DNA from: Holophagaceae bacterium
GTDB taxonomy: Bacteria; Acidobacteriota; Holophagae; Holophagales; Holophagaceae
Length of the DNA stretch: 38,210 nucleotides
NCBI GenBank assembly: GCA_025361205.1
Contig: JANYAS010000112.1
Location: forward strand, 1-38,210
Direction: 5' to 3'
The position numbers and the translations under genes are program-made. Shown piece by piece: positions 23,932 to 32,735 of this stretch; the stretch's first letter is position 1; each line of letters begins with the position of its first letter. The notes under the pieces were generated by a model that did no database searches, had not been told where the DNA came from, and saw nothing but the letters and a program-made list of their open reading frames with translations.

Positions 23932-26387
23932 TACCGGAACAGCCAGCTGACCTTCGCCTGCACCACGTCATCTGAGGGCAGGTGACGCAACACGGAAAGG
24001 TCGGGCCGCGGCGATAGGGCCGCGCGGTCATTGATGAGGACGTCGGTGCTGGCGCCGTGGGTGTAGACCAGGAAGAAGGTGGAGCCGGGCCGGAACTCCC
24101 AGCGGGTGATGAGATTCAGGTTCCAGGTGCGGTAGCTAAAGGCCGTCTGGGGGGTGGTGCCGGGAGGCTGGTCGTTCGGCAGGCCGGGAGCCAGGATCCG
24201 ATCACCAACATAGTGCTGCAGGTCCCGAAAATTCCAGTTGGCGGCCAGCCACTGGCTGAAGAGTTGCACGGTGAAGGTTGGGGTGAAGGCGTAGGCCACC
24301 CGCAGGATCTGGTTGAGCTGGCTCATGCGGCGGAGGCCCACGATGGGAGTGGCTGCGGGCGTCTCTAGCCACTTCCGTTCCCCCTCGTCCCGGGTGAGGG
24401 AGGTGGAGAGTTGGACCTCCATGCAGGATAGGGGCTTGAGGACCTGGAAGAGGTTGGTGTCTGTCGAGGGGCCGCCCTCCTGCCAGGAGCGGCTGGCGTT
24501 GACGCGCACGTACCAGGGCCGGTTGCCGGGCGTATCGAAGCCGAGGTTCACGTAGGGAAGCGACGGGCGCGCCAGGTACTTCTTCTGGGGGTCGGCGTAG
24601 GTGCGCAACTCCCGGTCGTCCTCCACGGCCTCATCCACACCACCGCCGCCCCACAGGGAGAAAAAGTTGGTGAAGTCCGTTTTGGCCCAGGTGTTGAAAT
24701 TGCGCAGGAAGGTATGACCCGCCTGATCCCGGGCGGCGGTGTGGTTGAGGCCCACCTCCCAATTCCGCAGCATGCCCCAGGTGCGGTCCCAGTGGTGGAG
24801 GACCCCGGCGTACAGGCGCTGTTCGTCGGCCCGTTCGAGGTAACCGACATCGTTGGGATTGTAGGTGCGCCCGGCGTTAACGGCCTGGAGCTCCACGCTC
24901 CAGCCATCGCGCCACTCCTGGTGGGCCCGGAGTCGCCCGCGCCAGCCCTGGTCCTGGGCCTCCTTCAGGCCGGCCTGGCTGCGGCTAAAGGTGGCCTCCA
25001 GAAGGCCGCTGCGGTCGGCGGTTTTGTAGGCTCCGTCCACGGCCTGGACCTGGGCCGCCCGTCCGTCGGCTCCCGCCTGTTCCATCCCGGAGGCGAAGCC
25101 GCCCAGGTAGCTCCCCCGGTCGTCCACCAGTTGTTGGACGCGCAGCACGCCGTAGTTGGTGAGGGGTGATATCTCGCGCTTGAACCGCGCACCCGACCCA
25201 TCCTGGAGGGTCGCGCGGGCAGGCTCCACGCTGGCGCCCAGCAACCCGACATTCGTGCCGTTGGCGTACTTGGCGGTGTACTTGGCGGCGGCCGTGATGT
25301 CAGTCGAGTTGGGGCGGTCCTGCAGGGTTTCCCCGGCGTTCAGATCTGGATCTGACAGTCCATGTCCAATGCGTCGGCTGTAGAAGAGATCGGGCCCCGC
25401 CACGCGGAAGATATCCATGCCTTCGAGGAAGAAGGGGCGCTTTTCCGGAAAGAAGGTCTCCACGGTGCTCAGGTTCAGCACGGCCTGGTCCACCTCGACC
25501 TGACCGAAGTCGGGCCGGATGGAGAGGTCCACCTGGGCGTGGGAGCTGAGGCCCCAGCGGGCGTCCAACCCCGCCCGGGTGTCCCGGCGGCGGTCGTCGT
25601 AACTGCGGGTGGTTTCGAATTTCCGGGCTGCGGCGAGGTAGGGCGAGTATTCGCGCCGGGGCAGAGGTTTCAGTCCCTCCAGGCCCCGGAGTTCGGGAAA
25701 GCGGCTCACGAAGCCGCTTTCGCCGCGGGGCACCACCTTCCAACGGCTCGCTTCGCGGACGGCGCCCTGATCCACGCGGCTGAAGTTGATGCCCCAGCTC
25801 TGCGGGCCCTCACCGGGCTTGAAGCGAAGGAGAGAGAGGGGGATTTTCAGTTCGGCCGTCCAGCCGTCCGGGTCCGCAGTCACGGCGCTTTCCCACACGC
25901 CATCCCAGCTGGGATCGAAGGACGTGTCGTTGTAGATGACCTGATCCTTCTGGACACCGGCGGCGTTCACTTCGAAGACCAGCGCCGTTCGGCGGTCGAG
26001 GTTGGCGTCGAGGGCCACGCCGAACCAGTCGCTCTGGCTGTCCTGATCGCGGCGATGAAGTTGGCGCACCACGGTGGCGGGGCCGCCATCAAGGGCGGGG
26101 TCGTGGTGCATGCGCGCCCCGACGTAGAGGAAGTGGTCGTCGTAGAGGATGCGCACCTCGGTCCGCTGGCGGGCGGGTTGTCCGCGATTGGGCCACTCCT
26201 GGGTGAACCCCGAAGCGGGCGTCGCCGTGGCCCAGGCGGCCTCATCCAAGCGACCATCCACGCGGATGGCGGTGGAGGTCCGCACGGCCTCCATGCTCTG
26301 TGCTGGTCCGGTGCTCTGGCCTGGTCTGGAGGCAGCCATGGCGGGCCCACCGAGCAGGGGGATCACGAGCAGGGGGGATACGCGCAT
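23931..26387 (-). CDS. CBM9-like / DUF5916 predicted outer-membrane protein
   Basis: An 818-residue exported protein. A signal peptide MRVSPLLVIPLLGGPAMAA is followed by a CBM9-like beta-sandwich (about 30-200: RVDGRLDEAAWATA, VRILYDDHFLYVGARMH, FEVNAAGVQKDQ, WTAELKIPLSLLRF). The long C-terminal part (about 220-818) has alternating strands ending in an aromatic residue (VSWLFR), as in outer-membrane barrels, and the PFFLEGMDIF motif typical of DUF5916. The function of this family is not established; a role in binding or moving glycans or other ligands at the outer membrane is often guessed. The ATG at 26387 has AGGAG 4 bases upstream. It stands alone. Confidence 0.85.
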   Translation of the reverse strand: MRVSPLLVIPLLGGPAMAASRPGQSTGPAQSMEAVRTSTAIRVDGRLDEAAWATATPASGFTQEWPNRGQPARQRTEVRILYDDHFLYVGARMHHDPALDGGPATVVRQLHRRDQDSQSDWFGVALDANLDRRTALVFEVNAAGVQKDQVIYNDTSFDPSWDGVWESAVTADPDGWTAELKIPLSLLRFKPGEGPQSWGINFSRVDQGAVREASRWKVVPRGESGFVSRFPELRGLEGLKPLPRREYSPYLAAARKFETTRSYDDRRRDTRAGLDARWGLSSHAQVDLSIRPDFGQVEVDQAVLNLSTVETFFPEKRPFFLEGMDIFRVAGPDLFYSRRIGHGLSDPDLNAGETLQDRPNSTDITAAAKYTAKYANGTNVGLLGASVEPARATLQDGSGARFKREISPLTNYGVLRVQQLVDDRGSYLGGFASGMEQAGADGRAAQVQAVDGAYKTADRSGLLEATFSRSQAGLKEAQDQGWRGRLRAHQEWRDGWSVELQAVNAGRTYNPNDVGYLERADEQRLYAGVLHHWDRTWGMLRNWEVGLNHTAARDQAGHTFLRNFNTWAKTDFTNFFSLWGGGGVDEAVEDDRELRTYADPQKKYLARPSLPYVNLGFDTPGNRPWYVRVNASRSWQEGGPSTDTNLFQVLKPLSCMEVQLSTSLTRDEGERKWLETPAATPIVGLRRMSQLNQILRVAYAFTPTFTVQLFSQWLAANWNFRDLQHYVGDRILAPGLPNDQPPGTTPQTAFSYRTWNLNLITRWEFRPGSTFFLVYTHGASTDVLINDRAALSPRPDLSVLRHLPSDDVVQAKVSWLFR

Positions 26388-26510
26388 GGCTCTCCTGGGG
26401 GCATCCTGGCCTCGGACCACCATGGTGCCACAGCTTGCGAGGTATCATCGGGTGGGATCCTTTCGATTCCGCCAGGCACTTCACCGATAATGTGACTTCG
26501 AGGAGAAGCC

Positions 26511-26993
26511 ATGCGCATGCTGTTCGCCACCCTCTTATCGCTTCCGCTGCTGGCGGGGGGCGGGGGCACCGTCGTCGTCAAGCAGACCTCCTTCCTGGCC
26601 GAGGTGGCCTCCGCCCCGCAGGAGACGAGCAAGGGCTTGATGTACCGGCAGAGCCTGGCCAAGGACCGCTGCATGTTCTTCGTCTTCGCCGAGGACGGCT
26701 ACCACCCAATCTGGATGAAGAACTGCCTCATCGCCCTGGATGTGGCCTGGGTCGATACCGAAGGTCGGGTGGTGGAAACCGTCGAGCGCGTGCCGCCCTG
26801 CAGCCCCATGCGGGGCGACGACTGCCCCACTTACGGGGGCACGGTCCCAGCCCGCTACTTCATCGAGTTCCCGGTCGGAACCTTCAAGCGGCTGGGCCTG
26901 AAAAAGGGTGAGCGCCTGGGCTGGGACCTCACATTGGATGATGGCCGCGCCCTGCACGGGGGCCTTCCGGTACCACGGACAAAGAAGAAGTAA
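26511..26993 (+). CDS. DUF192-family exported protein
   Basis: A 160-residue protein with a signal peptide (MRMLFATLLSLPLLAGG) and one DUF192 domain: AEVASAPQETSKGLMYRQSL, CMFFVFAEDGYHPIWMKNCL and IALDVAWVDTEGRVVETV. The core GLMYR...MKN...LD matches the family, whose role is unknown. The ATG at 26511 has a good GAGGAGAAG site. Divergent from the DUF5916 gene and convergent, with only 4 bases between, to the phosphoesterase-like gene. Confidence 0.9.
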   Translation: MRMLFATLLSLPLLAGGGGTVVVKQTSFLAEVASAPQETSKGLMYRQSLAKDRCMFFVFAEDGYHPIWMKNCLIALDVAWVDTEGRVVETVERVPPCSPMRGDDCPTYGGTVPARYFIEFPVGTFKRLGLKKGERLGWDLTLDDGRALHGGLPVPRTKKK

Positions 26994-26997
26994 GCCC

Positions 26998-27774
26998 CTA
27001 CTCTTCCGGCTTGGCGGGCTCCTTCCCCTTGCGTAGGGGGCGCGTGAGCGTTCGAAGGTGCTCCGGCGTGGGCGGGAGGGCGGCCAGCCCCAGGGGGCTG
27101 AGCCGGTCGGCCAGCAAGCTCCAGGCCTTGGCTTGGCGGGGCAAGCGCTCGGGCTGGATGACCTCGAAACCCTGGGCATAGCTCACAAAGGGGGGCATCA
27201 CGAGGGCGAAACCCGTGTAGAGGAAGGCCGGGAGCCTCAGCCAATCCGGCTCACTCTGGGGGCCGGGCCGGGGGATGGCAAAGAGGGGATGCACTCCGCC
27301 GTTGATCCAGAAACCGTTCGTGGGGTCGTGCCGGGGATAGACGAAGATCCGCCGCCGATGCATGAGGGTGAACGAGCCCACCCGATGCTGCTCCACCGGT
27401 ACGATGCCCGTGCCGTCCAGGGCGGGACCCGTGCTGCGCTCGGGGTGGCCCACCACCTGGACCACCTTGCGCCCCCCCCCCTTGAGCTTGCGGAAGATGG
27501 TGCGCAGTTCCTCGGCCTCTTCGCCTTCCACCGCGCCCTGGCTGGGCTTCAGATCCCCCAGTAGGGCCACCTGGTCCGGGGCATAGTCATCCAGGAGGCT
27601 AAAGACCCGCTCCCAGATTTCCAGGTGCGGCGTGGCTGGCAGGGGGTCCGGCCGGCGGCGGCGGGCCGCGCCCAGGCCGAAGAACAGGTCCGACAGCACC
27701 AGCGTCTTCTGCCGGGGCAGCCACAGGGCCCGCCGGCTGTCGAGTACCACATCCTCGCTGAGCTGCACCTGCAC
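26998..27774 (-). CDS. Metallophosphoesterase-like protein with eroded metal site
   Basis: A 258-residue protein laid out like the PdeM/YpgQ-type calcineurin-like phosphoesterases: ALWLPRQKTLVLSDLFFGLGAARRR (usually SDLHLG), VALLGDLKPS (usually GDxxH), VVQVVGHPERS (usually GNHD) and a late GGVHPLFAIP. Three of the usual metal-binding His/Asn residues are replaced, so it may have lost activity or use other residues. GTG at 27774 is chosen as start because AGGAGG lies 5 bases upstream. It is divergent from the permease gene, with 58 bases between starts. Confidence 0.7.
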   Translation of the reverse strand: MQVQLSEDVVLDSRRALWLPRQKTLVLSDLFFGLGAARRRRPDPLPATPHLEIWERVFSLLDDYAPDQVALLGDLKPSQGAVEGEEAEELRTIFRKLKGGGRKVVQVVGHPERSTGPALDGTGIVPVEQHRVGSFTLMHRRRIFVYPRHDPTNGFWINGGVHPLFAIPRPGPQSEPDWLRLPAFLYTGFALVMPPFVSYAQGFEVIQPERLPRQAKAWSLLADRLSPLGLAALPPTPEHLRTLTRPLRKGKEPAKPEE

Positions 27775-27832
27775 GATGGCCTCCTGCTTCCATTGGAACA
27801 CAGCGGACCTCAGAATCCGGGAGGGAGGGGCT

Positions 27833-28621
27833 ATGACCGTGGATGCGAACCACCTGCTGGCGGGGTTGGGCACCGGGTTGTGTGGCGGCCTCCTCTCGGG
27901 CCTCTTTGGCGTGGGTGGCGGCGTTGTCATGGTGCCCCTGCTAGGCCTGATCCTGGGCCTCGACCAGCACCGGGCCCAAGGCGCCACCCTGGCCGCCATG
28001 CTGCTGCCCATCGGCCTGCCGGCGGTGCTCCAGTACCGCCGGCGCGGCATCGCCTCCAGCCTCCCCCTGGTGGGGGTGCTCATCCTGGCCTTCCTCGTCG
28101 GGATCACCGGCGGTTCGCTGGTGGCCAATCGCATTCCATCAGAGGCCCTGCGGTGGGGGTTTTCGGCCTTCCTCCTGTTTCTCGCTGTCAAGACCTTTCA
28201 GAGGCCGGAGACCGCCGCCGTGGATCGCAGCGCAGAGCCCCTGGTCGTTCGGGAGGGGCTCTGGACCCAGGGCCTGTCCATCGGACTGTTGGCCGGGGTG
28301 GTGTCGGGCCTGACGGGCCTGGGGGGCGCGGTGGTGGTGATCCCCCTGCTGGCGTCGCGGTTCCGCATGACCCAGCACGAGGCCCAGCTCACCAGCCTGA
28401 TGATGCTGCTGCCCCCCATCGGCCTGCCGGGGGTCTACGTGTACGCCAAGGCCCAGGGCGGCCTGCCCTGGGTGGTCATCGGCGGTGTGGCCCTGGGGTT
28501 CGCGGCGGGCGCACTGGCGGGGGCCCGGGTGGCCACCGGCCTTCGGGGCGCCCGGTTGAAGCAGTCCTTCGCCGTCGTCCTGGTCGTGATGGCCGTGCTG
28601 GTGGCCTTGCGGGGACGCTGA
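27833..28621 (+). CDS. TauE/SafE-family membrane permease (DUF81)
   Basis: A 262-residue integral membrane protein with about eight hydrophobic spans in two halves. Each half opens with the family motif: GLLSGLFGVGGGVVMVPLL (about 18-37) and GVVSGLTGLGGAVVVIPLL (about 155-175). TauE/SafE proteins are proposed exporters or importers of sulfite, sulfoacetate or other small anions. The ATG at 27833 follows a strong GGGAGGGAGGGG stretch. No sulfur-metabolism gene is nearby to suggest the substrate. Confidence 0.9.
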   Translation: MTVDANHLLAGLGTGLCGGLLSGLFGVGGGVVMVPLLGLILGLDQHRAQGATLAAMLLPIGLPAVLQYRRRGIASSLPLVGVLILAFLVGITGGSLVANRIPSEALRWGFSAFLLFLAVKTFQRPETAAVDRSAEPLVVREGLWTQGLSIGLLAGVVSGLTGLGGAVVVIPLLASRFRMTQHEAQLTSLMMLLPPIGLPGVYVYAKAQGGLPWVVIGGVALGFAAGALAGARVATGLRGARLKQSFAVVLVVMAVLVALRGR

Positions 28622-28658
28622 TTCTCCTGGTTGCGCTATCCTCGACATGGAGGTTGCC

Positions 28659-29006
28659 GTGCCCCTGGATGCCCCGACCCCCCTGTACGTGGGGGAGCGC
28701 CTGCGAGATTTGATCCTGTGCTATGCCGGGCCCTGGGCCTTCCTGCCCTACATGCGCAACCGCGAGGACCCGGAGATGCTCTGGCACGCGCGCCAAGGCG
28801 TGATCCTGGCCTTCACCGAATGCGTGGTCACCCTGGCCATGATCATCATCGGGCTCTTCCCCGTCTTCGGGTCCGTGTCGGTGCGGTTTGTCATGCCCCT
28901 CTGGCTGCTCTGGTGCCTGGGCATGTCCGTGACGAGCATCCTGCAGGCTTCCAAGGGCAAGAAGCATCGCATCCCGGTGATCCACCAGTTCGTGGATTAC
29001 TTGTAG
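28659..29006 (+). CDS. Small membrane protein, DUF4870/Tic20-like
   Basis: A 115-residue protein with two or three hydrophobic stretches (LILCYAGPWAFLPYM, VVTLAMIIIGLFPVFG, FVMPLWLLWCLGMSVTSIL). The segment NREDPEMLWHARQGVILAF resembles the DUF4870/Tic20-like motif KEDxFVRFHARQGL. GTG at 28659 is preferred because GGAGG sits 5 bases ahead. An in-frame ATG at 28647 would add MEVA but has no site. The function is unknown. It ends 3 bases from convergent queA. Confidence 0.72.
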   Translation: MPLDAPTPLYVGERLRDLILCYAGPWAFLPYMRNREDPEMLWHARQGVILAFTECVVTLAMIIIGLFPVFGSVSVRFVMPLWLLWCLGMSVTSILQASKGKKHRIPVIHQFVDYL

Positions 29007-29009
29007 GCC

Positions 29010-30065
29010 TCAGCGGGCATTCAAAATCAGCATGGCGTCGCCGTAGCTGAAGAAGCGGTACTGCTCGCGGATGGCCTCGGCGTAGGCCGCCTGGGCGCGG
29101 TCCAGACCCAGGAGCGCCGACACCAGCACGAAGAGGGTGCTTTCGGGCAGGTGGAAGTTGGTCAGCAGGTGGTCTGCCGTGCGCAGCTGGTAGCCGGGCG
29201 TGATGAATAGGCGGGTGGCGCCTTCCCGGGCCAGGCTACGGCCATCCCAGGCCCCCTCGAGGGTGCGCAGCGAGGTGGTGCCCACGCAGAGCAGGGGACG
29301 GGCGTGATCGCGGAGGACGGGTTCCACCACGGCCGCTGTGGCCTCCGGGATCTCGAAGCGCTCCGCGTGCATGGCATGGTCTTCGAGGCGCTCGGCGGTC
29401 ATTGGCCGGAAAGTGCCGAGGCCCACGTGGAGCCGCACGGGATGCCAGCCGCAGCCGCGGGCGCGCAGGGCCGCGATGAGTTCCGGGGTGAAGTGCAGGC
29501 CCGCGGTGGGGGCGGCTACCGCCTCGCCTTCCCGGGCGGCGAAGACGGTCTGGTAGCGGGACTCGTCTTCGGCCTGGGCCAGATGTTCGATGTAGGGCGG
29601 CAGGGGCAGGCGGCCGATGCGGTCGATCTCGTCCCAGTCGAGGTCGTGGTCCGCGTGAACGCGCACGGTGCGCAGGCCTTCGGGCAGGGTCCCCAGCACC
29701 TCGATGCGGGCCAAATCTGCTCCCGTTACCGGATCCACGACAGCCGCCGAGGCACCGGGTTTGAGCCGCGCTCCGGGCTTCACCAGGGCCTCGAACACGC
29801 CGTCTCCCAGGCTCCGCAGCAGCAGGGCCTCGCCGGCGCCGCCGCCGCCTCGGCGCAGGAAGAGGCGGGCGTGGCGGACGCGGACATCGTTGGGCACGCA
29901 GAGGCTTCCTGCGGGCACCAGCTCCGGGAGGTCGCGGATGGTGCGGTGGGCCCAGGTTCCGGTGCGCCCGTCCACCACCAGCAGGCGGGCCCCGTCGCGG
30001 TCCGGCGCGGGGTCCTGCGCGATGAGCTCCGGTGGCAGATCGAAGTGGAAATCAGAGCGGAGCAT
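29010..30065 (-). CDS. queA: S-adenosylmethionine:tRNA ribosyltransferase-isomerase
   Basis: A 351-residue QueA, which adds and rearranges the ribosyl part of SAM onto preQ1-tRNA to make epoxyqueuosine in tRNA anticodons. Clear blocks are FHFDLPPELIAQDPAPDRDGARLL, the GRLPLPPYI loop, YQTVFAAREGEAVAAPTAGLHFT, LHVGLGTFRP, HAERFEIPE, VGTTSLRTLE and LLTNFHLPESTLFVLVSALLG. The length is normal. It is the last gene of the minus-strand run; its ATG overlaps the ABC exporter stop as TGATG. No tgt lies nearby. Confidence 0.96.
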   Translation of the reverse strand: MLRSDFHFDLPPELIAQDPAPDRDGARLLVVDGRTGTWAHRTIRDLPELVPAGSLCVPNDVRVRHARLFLRRGGGGAGEALLLRSLGDGVFEALVKPGARLKPGASAAVVDPVTGADLARIEVLGTLPEGLRTVRVHADHDLDWDEIDRIGRLPLPPYIEHLAQAEDESRYQTVFAAREGEAVAAPTAGLHFTPELIAALRARGCGWHPVRLHVGLGTFRPMTAERLEDHAMHAERFEIPEATAAVVEPVLRDHARPLLCVGTTSLRTLEGAWDGRSLAREGATRLFITPGYQLRTADHLLTNFHLPESTLFVLVSALLGLDRAQAAYAEAIREQYRFFSYGDAMLILNAR

Positions 30066-31873
30066 CAGCCCTCGGCGAACTGCAGCTTGTGCAGGCGCGC
30101 GTACTCGCCGGGGCGGGCGAGCAGGTCGTCGTGGGTGCCCTGCTCGACGATGCGACCCTGCTTCAGGGCGCAGATGCGGGTGGCGCGCTGGACGGTGCTG
30201 AGCCGGTGGGCGATGACCAGGGTCGTTCGATTCTGCATGAGGGTTTCCAGGGCGGCCTGCACGGCCCGCTCGCTTTCGCTATCCAGGGCACTGGTGGCTT
30301 CGTCCAGGATGAGGATGGGGGGATCCTGGAGCAGGGCCCGGGCGATGGCCAGGCGCTGGCGCTGGCCGCCACTGAGGCTGGAGCCCGTCTCCGCCAGGGG
30401 GGTGTCGTAGCCCTTGGCCAGGCCCAGGATGAAGTCGTGGGCGTGGGCTTTCTTCGCGGCCGCGATGACGGAGGCCCGGCTGGCCTGCAGGCCGTAGGCG
30501 ATGTTGTCGTGCACCGTGTCCATGAAGAGCAGGGTTTCCTGGGTGACGATGCCGATGATCTTCCGCAGCTCCCGCGGATCGAAATCCCGGAGATCCACCC
30601 CGTCGAGGGTGATGCGCCCCGCCGTGGGATCGAAGAAGCGCGGCACCAGGTTCACCAGGGTGGTCTTGCCGCCGCCGCTGCCCCCCACCAGGGCCACGGT
30701 TTCGCCGGCCCGGATGTCTAGATCAATGCCGCGCAGCACGGGATGCTTGGCATCATAGGCGAACTCGACACCCTCGAAGCGCAGCAGGGCAGGCTGGGCG
30801 GGGACCGGCTTTGGCGCGGGATTCTCGGGCAGCTCCGGCTTCCGGTCGAGCATGCTATAGACGCGGTCGAGGCTGGCGGAGGCCACCTGGATCTCATTGT
30901 TGAGCTTGGTGAGGCGCCGCAGCGGATCGTAGAGGGCGTAGATGGCCAGGATGTAGGTGAGGAAGTTCTCGGTGGTGAGGGTGCCGGCCTTGAAGCGGCC
31001 CGAGGCGTAGGCCGCGAGGCTGGCCAGGAGGAGCCCGCCCACCAGTTCCATGATCGGCGTGGAAAGAGCCGAGGCTCGGGCGCTCTTCATGCCCAGCCGG
31101 TAGAGCTCCTGGTTCTGGGTCTGGAACCGCTTCTCTTCGTAGGATTCGCGGGCAAAGGCCTGGACCACGCGGATGTTGCTGAAGACTTCCTTGAGGCGCT
31201 GCAACAGGCGGCTGGAGGCCTCCTGGTTCCGGTGGTTCACCTTGCGGATGCGCTGGCTGAGGTGCCGCACGGGGATCACGACCAGGGGACCGGCGAGGAA
31301 CAGGGTGAGGCTCAGCTTCCAGTCCATGAGGAGAACCGTGACCAGCATGGTGAGGGCCACGCAGATTTCGCGGACGGCCTCGGCCAGCTGATTGCTGGCG
31401 ATGCCCTGCACAGCGCCCACGTCGCTGATGTTGCGGGTGATCAACTCTCCCACCGGGTGTTTCTGGAAGAAGGCTGGCTCCTGGGTCAGGAAGTGGGCGA
31501 ACAGGCGTTCGCGAAGGGCCTGGGTGGCCTGGATGCCGCTGCGGATCATGAGCAGGGTGCCGCTGTAGGTGAATAGGCCTTTCAGGGCGAAGAGGGACAC
31601 CAGCAGCAGGGGGACCAGCAGGCCACTGCTGCGCAGGGCCGAGGCCTCGGGCAGGCGGGCCAGGGCCCAGGCACGCAGGTGTTCCAGCTGGCCGAACAGC
31701 CCCGGCTGGGCGGCATTCAGGGCGTGGGCCTTGCCGTCATCGAACACGAACTTGATAGAGGCGATGAGGGCGCCTTGGCAAAACCCCGCCAGCAGCAGCA
31801 GCAGCGAGGCCCCCGCGATGAGGGGGGCGTGGGGACGCAGGTGATCTCGGAAGAAGCGGAGGAGTCGTGACAT
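30065..31873 (-). CDS. MsbA-type ABC exporter (fused membrane and ATPase domains)
   Basis: A 602-residue half-transporter working as a homodimer in the inner membrane. The N-terminal membrane domain (about 15-320) has six spans, the first two being LIAGASLLLLLAGFCQGALI and LLVPLLLVSLFALKGLFTY. The nucleotide-binding domain has Walker A GGSGGGKTT (397-405), a Q-loop, LSGGQ (500-504), Walker B LILDEA (521-526) and IAHRLS. Relatives flip lipid A core or export drugs; the cargo is not set by sequence. The ATG at 31873 is used; a TTG two codons earlier is possible. It is coupled to queA. Confidence 0.93.
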   Translation of the reverse strand: MSRLLRFFRDHLRPHAPLIAGASLLLLLAGFCQGALIASIKFVFDDGKAHALNAAQPGLFGQLEHLRAWALARLPEASALRSSGLLVPLLLVSLFALKGLFTYSGTLLMIRSGIQATQALRERLFAHFLTQEPAFFQKHPVGELITRNISDVGAVQGIASNQLAEAVREICVALTMLVTVLLMDWKLSLTLFLAGPLVVIPVRHLSQRIRKVNHRNQEASSRLLQRLKEVFSNIRVVQAFARESYEEKRFQTQNQELYRLGMKSARASALSTPIMELVGGLLLASLAAYASGRFKAGTLTTENFLTYILAIYALYDPLRRLTKLNNEIQVASASLDRVYSMLDRKPELPENPAPKPVPAQPALLRFEGVEFAYDAKHPVLRGIDLDIRAGETVALVGGSGGGKTTLVNLVPRFFDPTAGRITLDGVDLRDFDPRELRKIIGIVTQETLLFMDTVHDNIAYGLQASRASVIAAAKKAHAHDFILGLAKGYDTPLAETGSSLSGGQRQRLAIARALLQDPPILILDEATSALDSESERAVQAALETLMQNRTTLVIAHRLSTVQRATRICALKQGRIVEQGTHDDLLARPGEYARLHKLQFAEG

Positions 31874-31922
31874 GGTCAACGACCAGCTTATCCGGTCTGA
31901 TCTATTCGGCCCTCACCACCGG

Positions 31923-32735
31923 CTATTCGACCGTGACTGTCACGGTGCTCTTGCCGTCATCCAGGCTGAAGAGCTCGGTGCCCTTGGGGGCGTTCAGGGC
32001 CTGGTCCATGAGGCGCTCCATGTCCACGCCCTTCTGCTTCGCCTGACGCAACTGCTCGTCCGAAAGGTAGCCCCCCACAGCCCGGGCGAGGCCCAGGGCC
32101 AGGCGCACGGTGAGCGTTTCGTCCTGGGCCCGTTCCTTCACGCGCACCACCAGGAAGCGGCCCTGGGCGGGGCCCGTGGCCTGGGGCTGGGCGCCCATGG
32201 CGAGGAGCGCGAGGCGGCAGGCCTCGGAAGAACTGTCGACCCGAAGCCCGGCTTGGAGCACGGGCAGGGCCCGGGGATCCTTGCGTTTGGCCAGCTGCAG
32301 GGCGGCGGCGATGCGGACGTCCTCGCGGTCATCGGCCAGGGCGCTGGCCAGGCCGGCGAGGGCGGCTGGGTTGTTCCACTGGCGGATGCCCCAGCAGTGG
32401 ACCCGGTTCAGCCGCGCCTCCTTGCCCAGCAGGCGCTGATCGGCGTGCTTGGCCAGGAACTCGGTGTAGGCTTCGGCGGCCTCATCCCACCGCTGGTCCT
32501 GCTCCAGGCTCGAAGCCAGCCAGTAGCGGGCGTCCGCGGCCCGGGAGGCGTTCGGGAATTCGCGCAGGAGGGTCCGGTAGGCCTGGGCGGCCTCGTACCA
32601 GCGCCGGGCGTAGCGAAGATCGCGGCCCTGTCGAAAGAGGCCTTCGGTCGGATGATCCGGGGCGGCCAGCAGCGCGGGCCCCGGCATCAGGGGCAGCACC
32701 AGGGCCGGCATCGCCAGCAAAAAAGGGAACATCAT
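31923..32735 (-). CDS. Exported TPR/HEAT-repeat protein
   Basis: A 270-residue protein with a signal peptide (MMFPFLLAMPALVLPLMPGPALLAA). Residues about 33-100 are TPR-like (LRYARRWYEAAQAYRTLLREFP, WDEAAEAYTEFLAKHADQRL). About 120-190 resemble HEAT repeats (LAGLASALADDREDVRIAAALQL). The C-terminal end is a short beta-rich tail (KSTVTVTVE). Its start overlaps the stop of the putative anti-sigma gene as TGATG, so it is probably produced with it and may act on the periplasmic side of the same system. No enzyme motif. Confidence 0.75.
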   Translation of the reverse strand: MMFPFLLAMPALVLPLMPGPALLAAPDHPTEGLFRQGRDLRYARRWYEAAQAYRTLLREFPNASRAADARYWLASSLEQDQRWDEAAEAYTEFLAKHADQRLLGKEARLNRVHCWGIRQWNNPAALAGLASALADDREDVRIAAALQLAKRKDPRALPVLQAGLRVDSSSEACRLALLAMGAQPQATGPAQGRFLVVRVKERAQDETLTVRLALGLARAVGGYLSDEQLRQAKQKGVDMERLMDQALNAPKGTELFSLDDGKSTVTVTVE

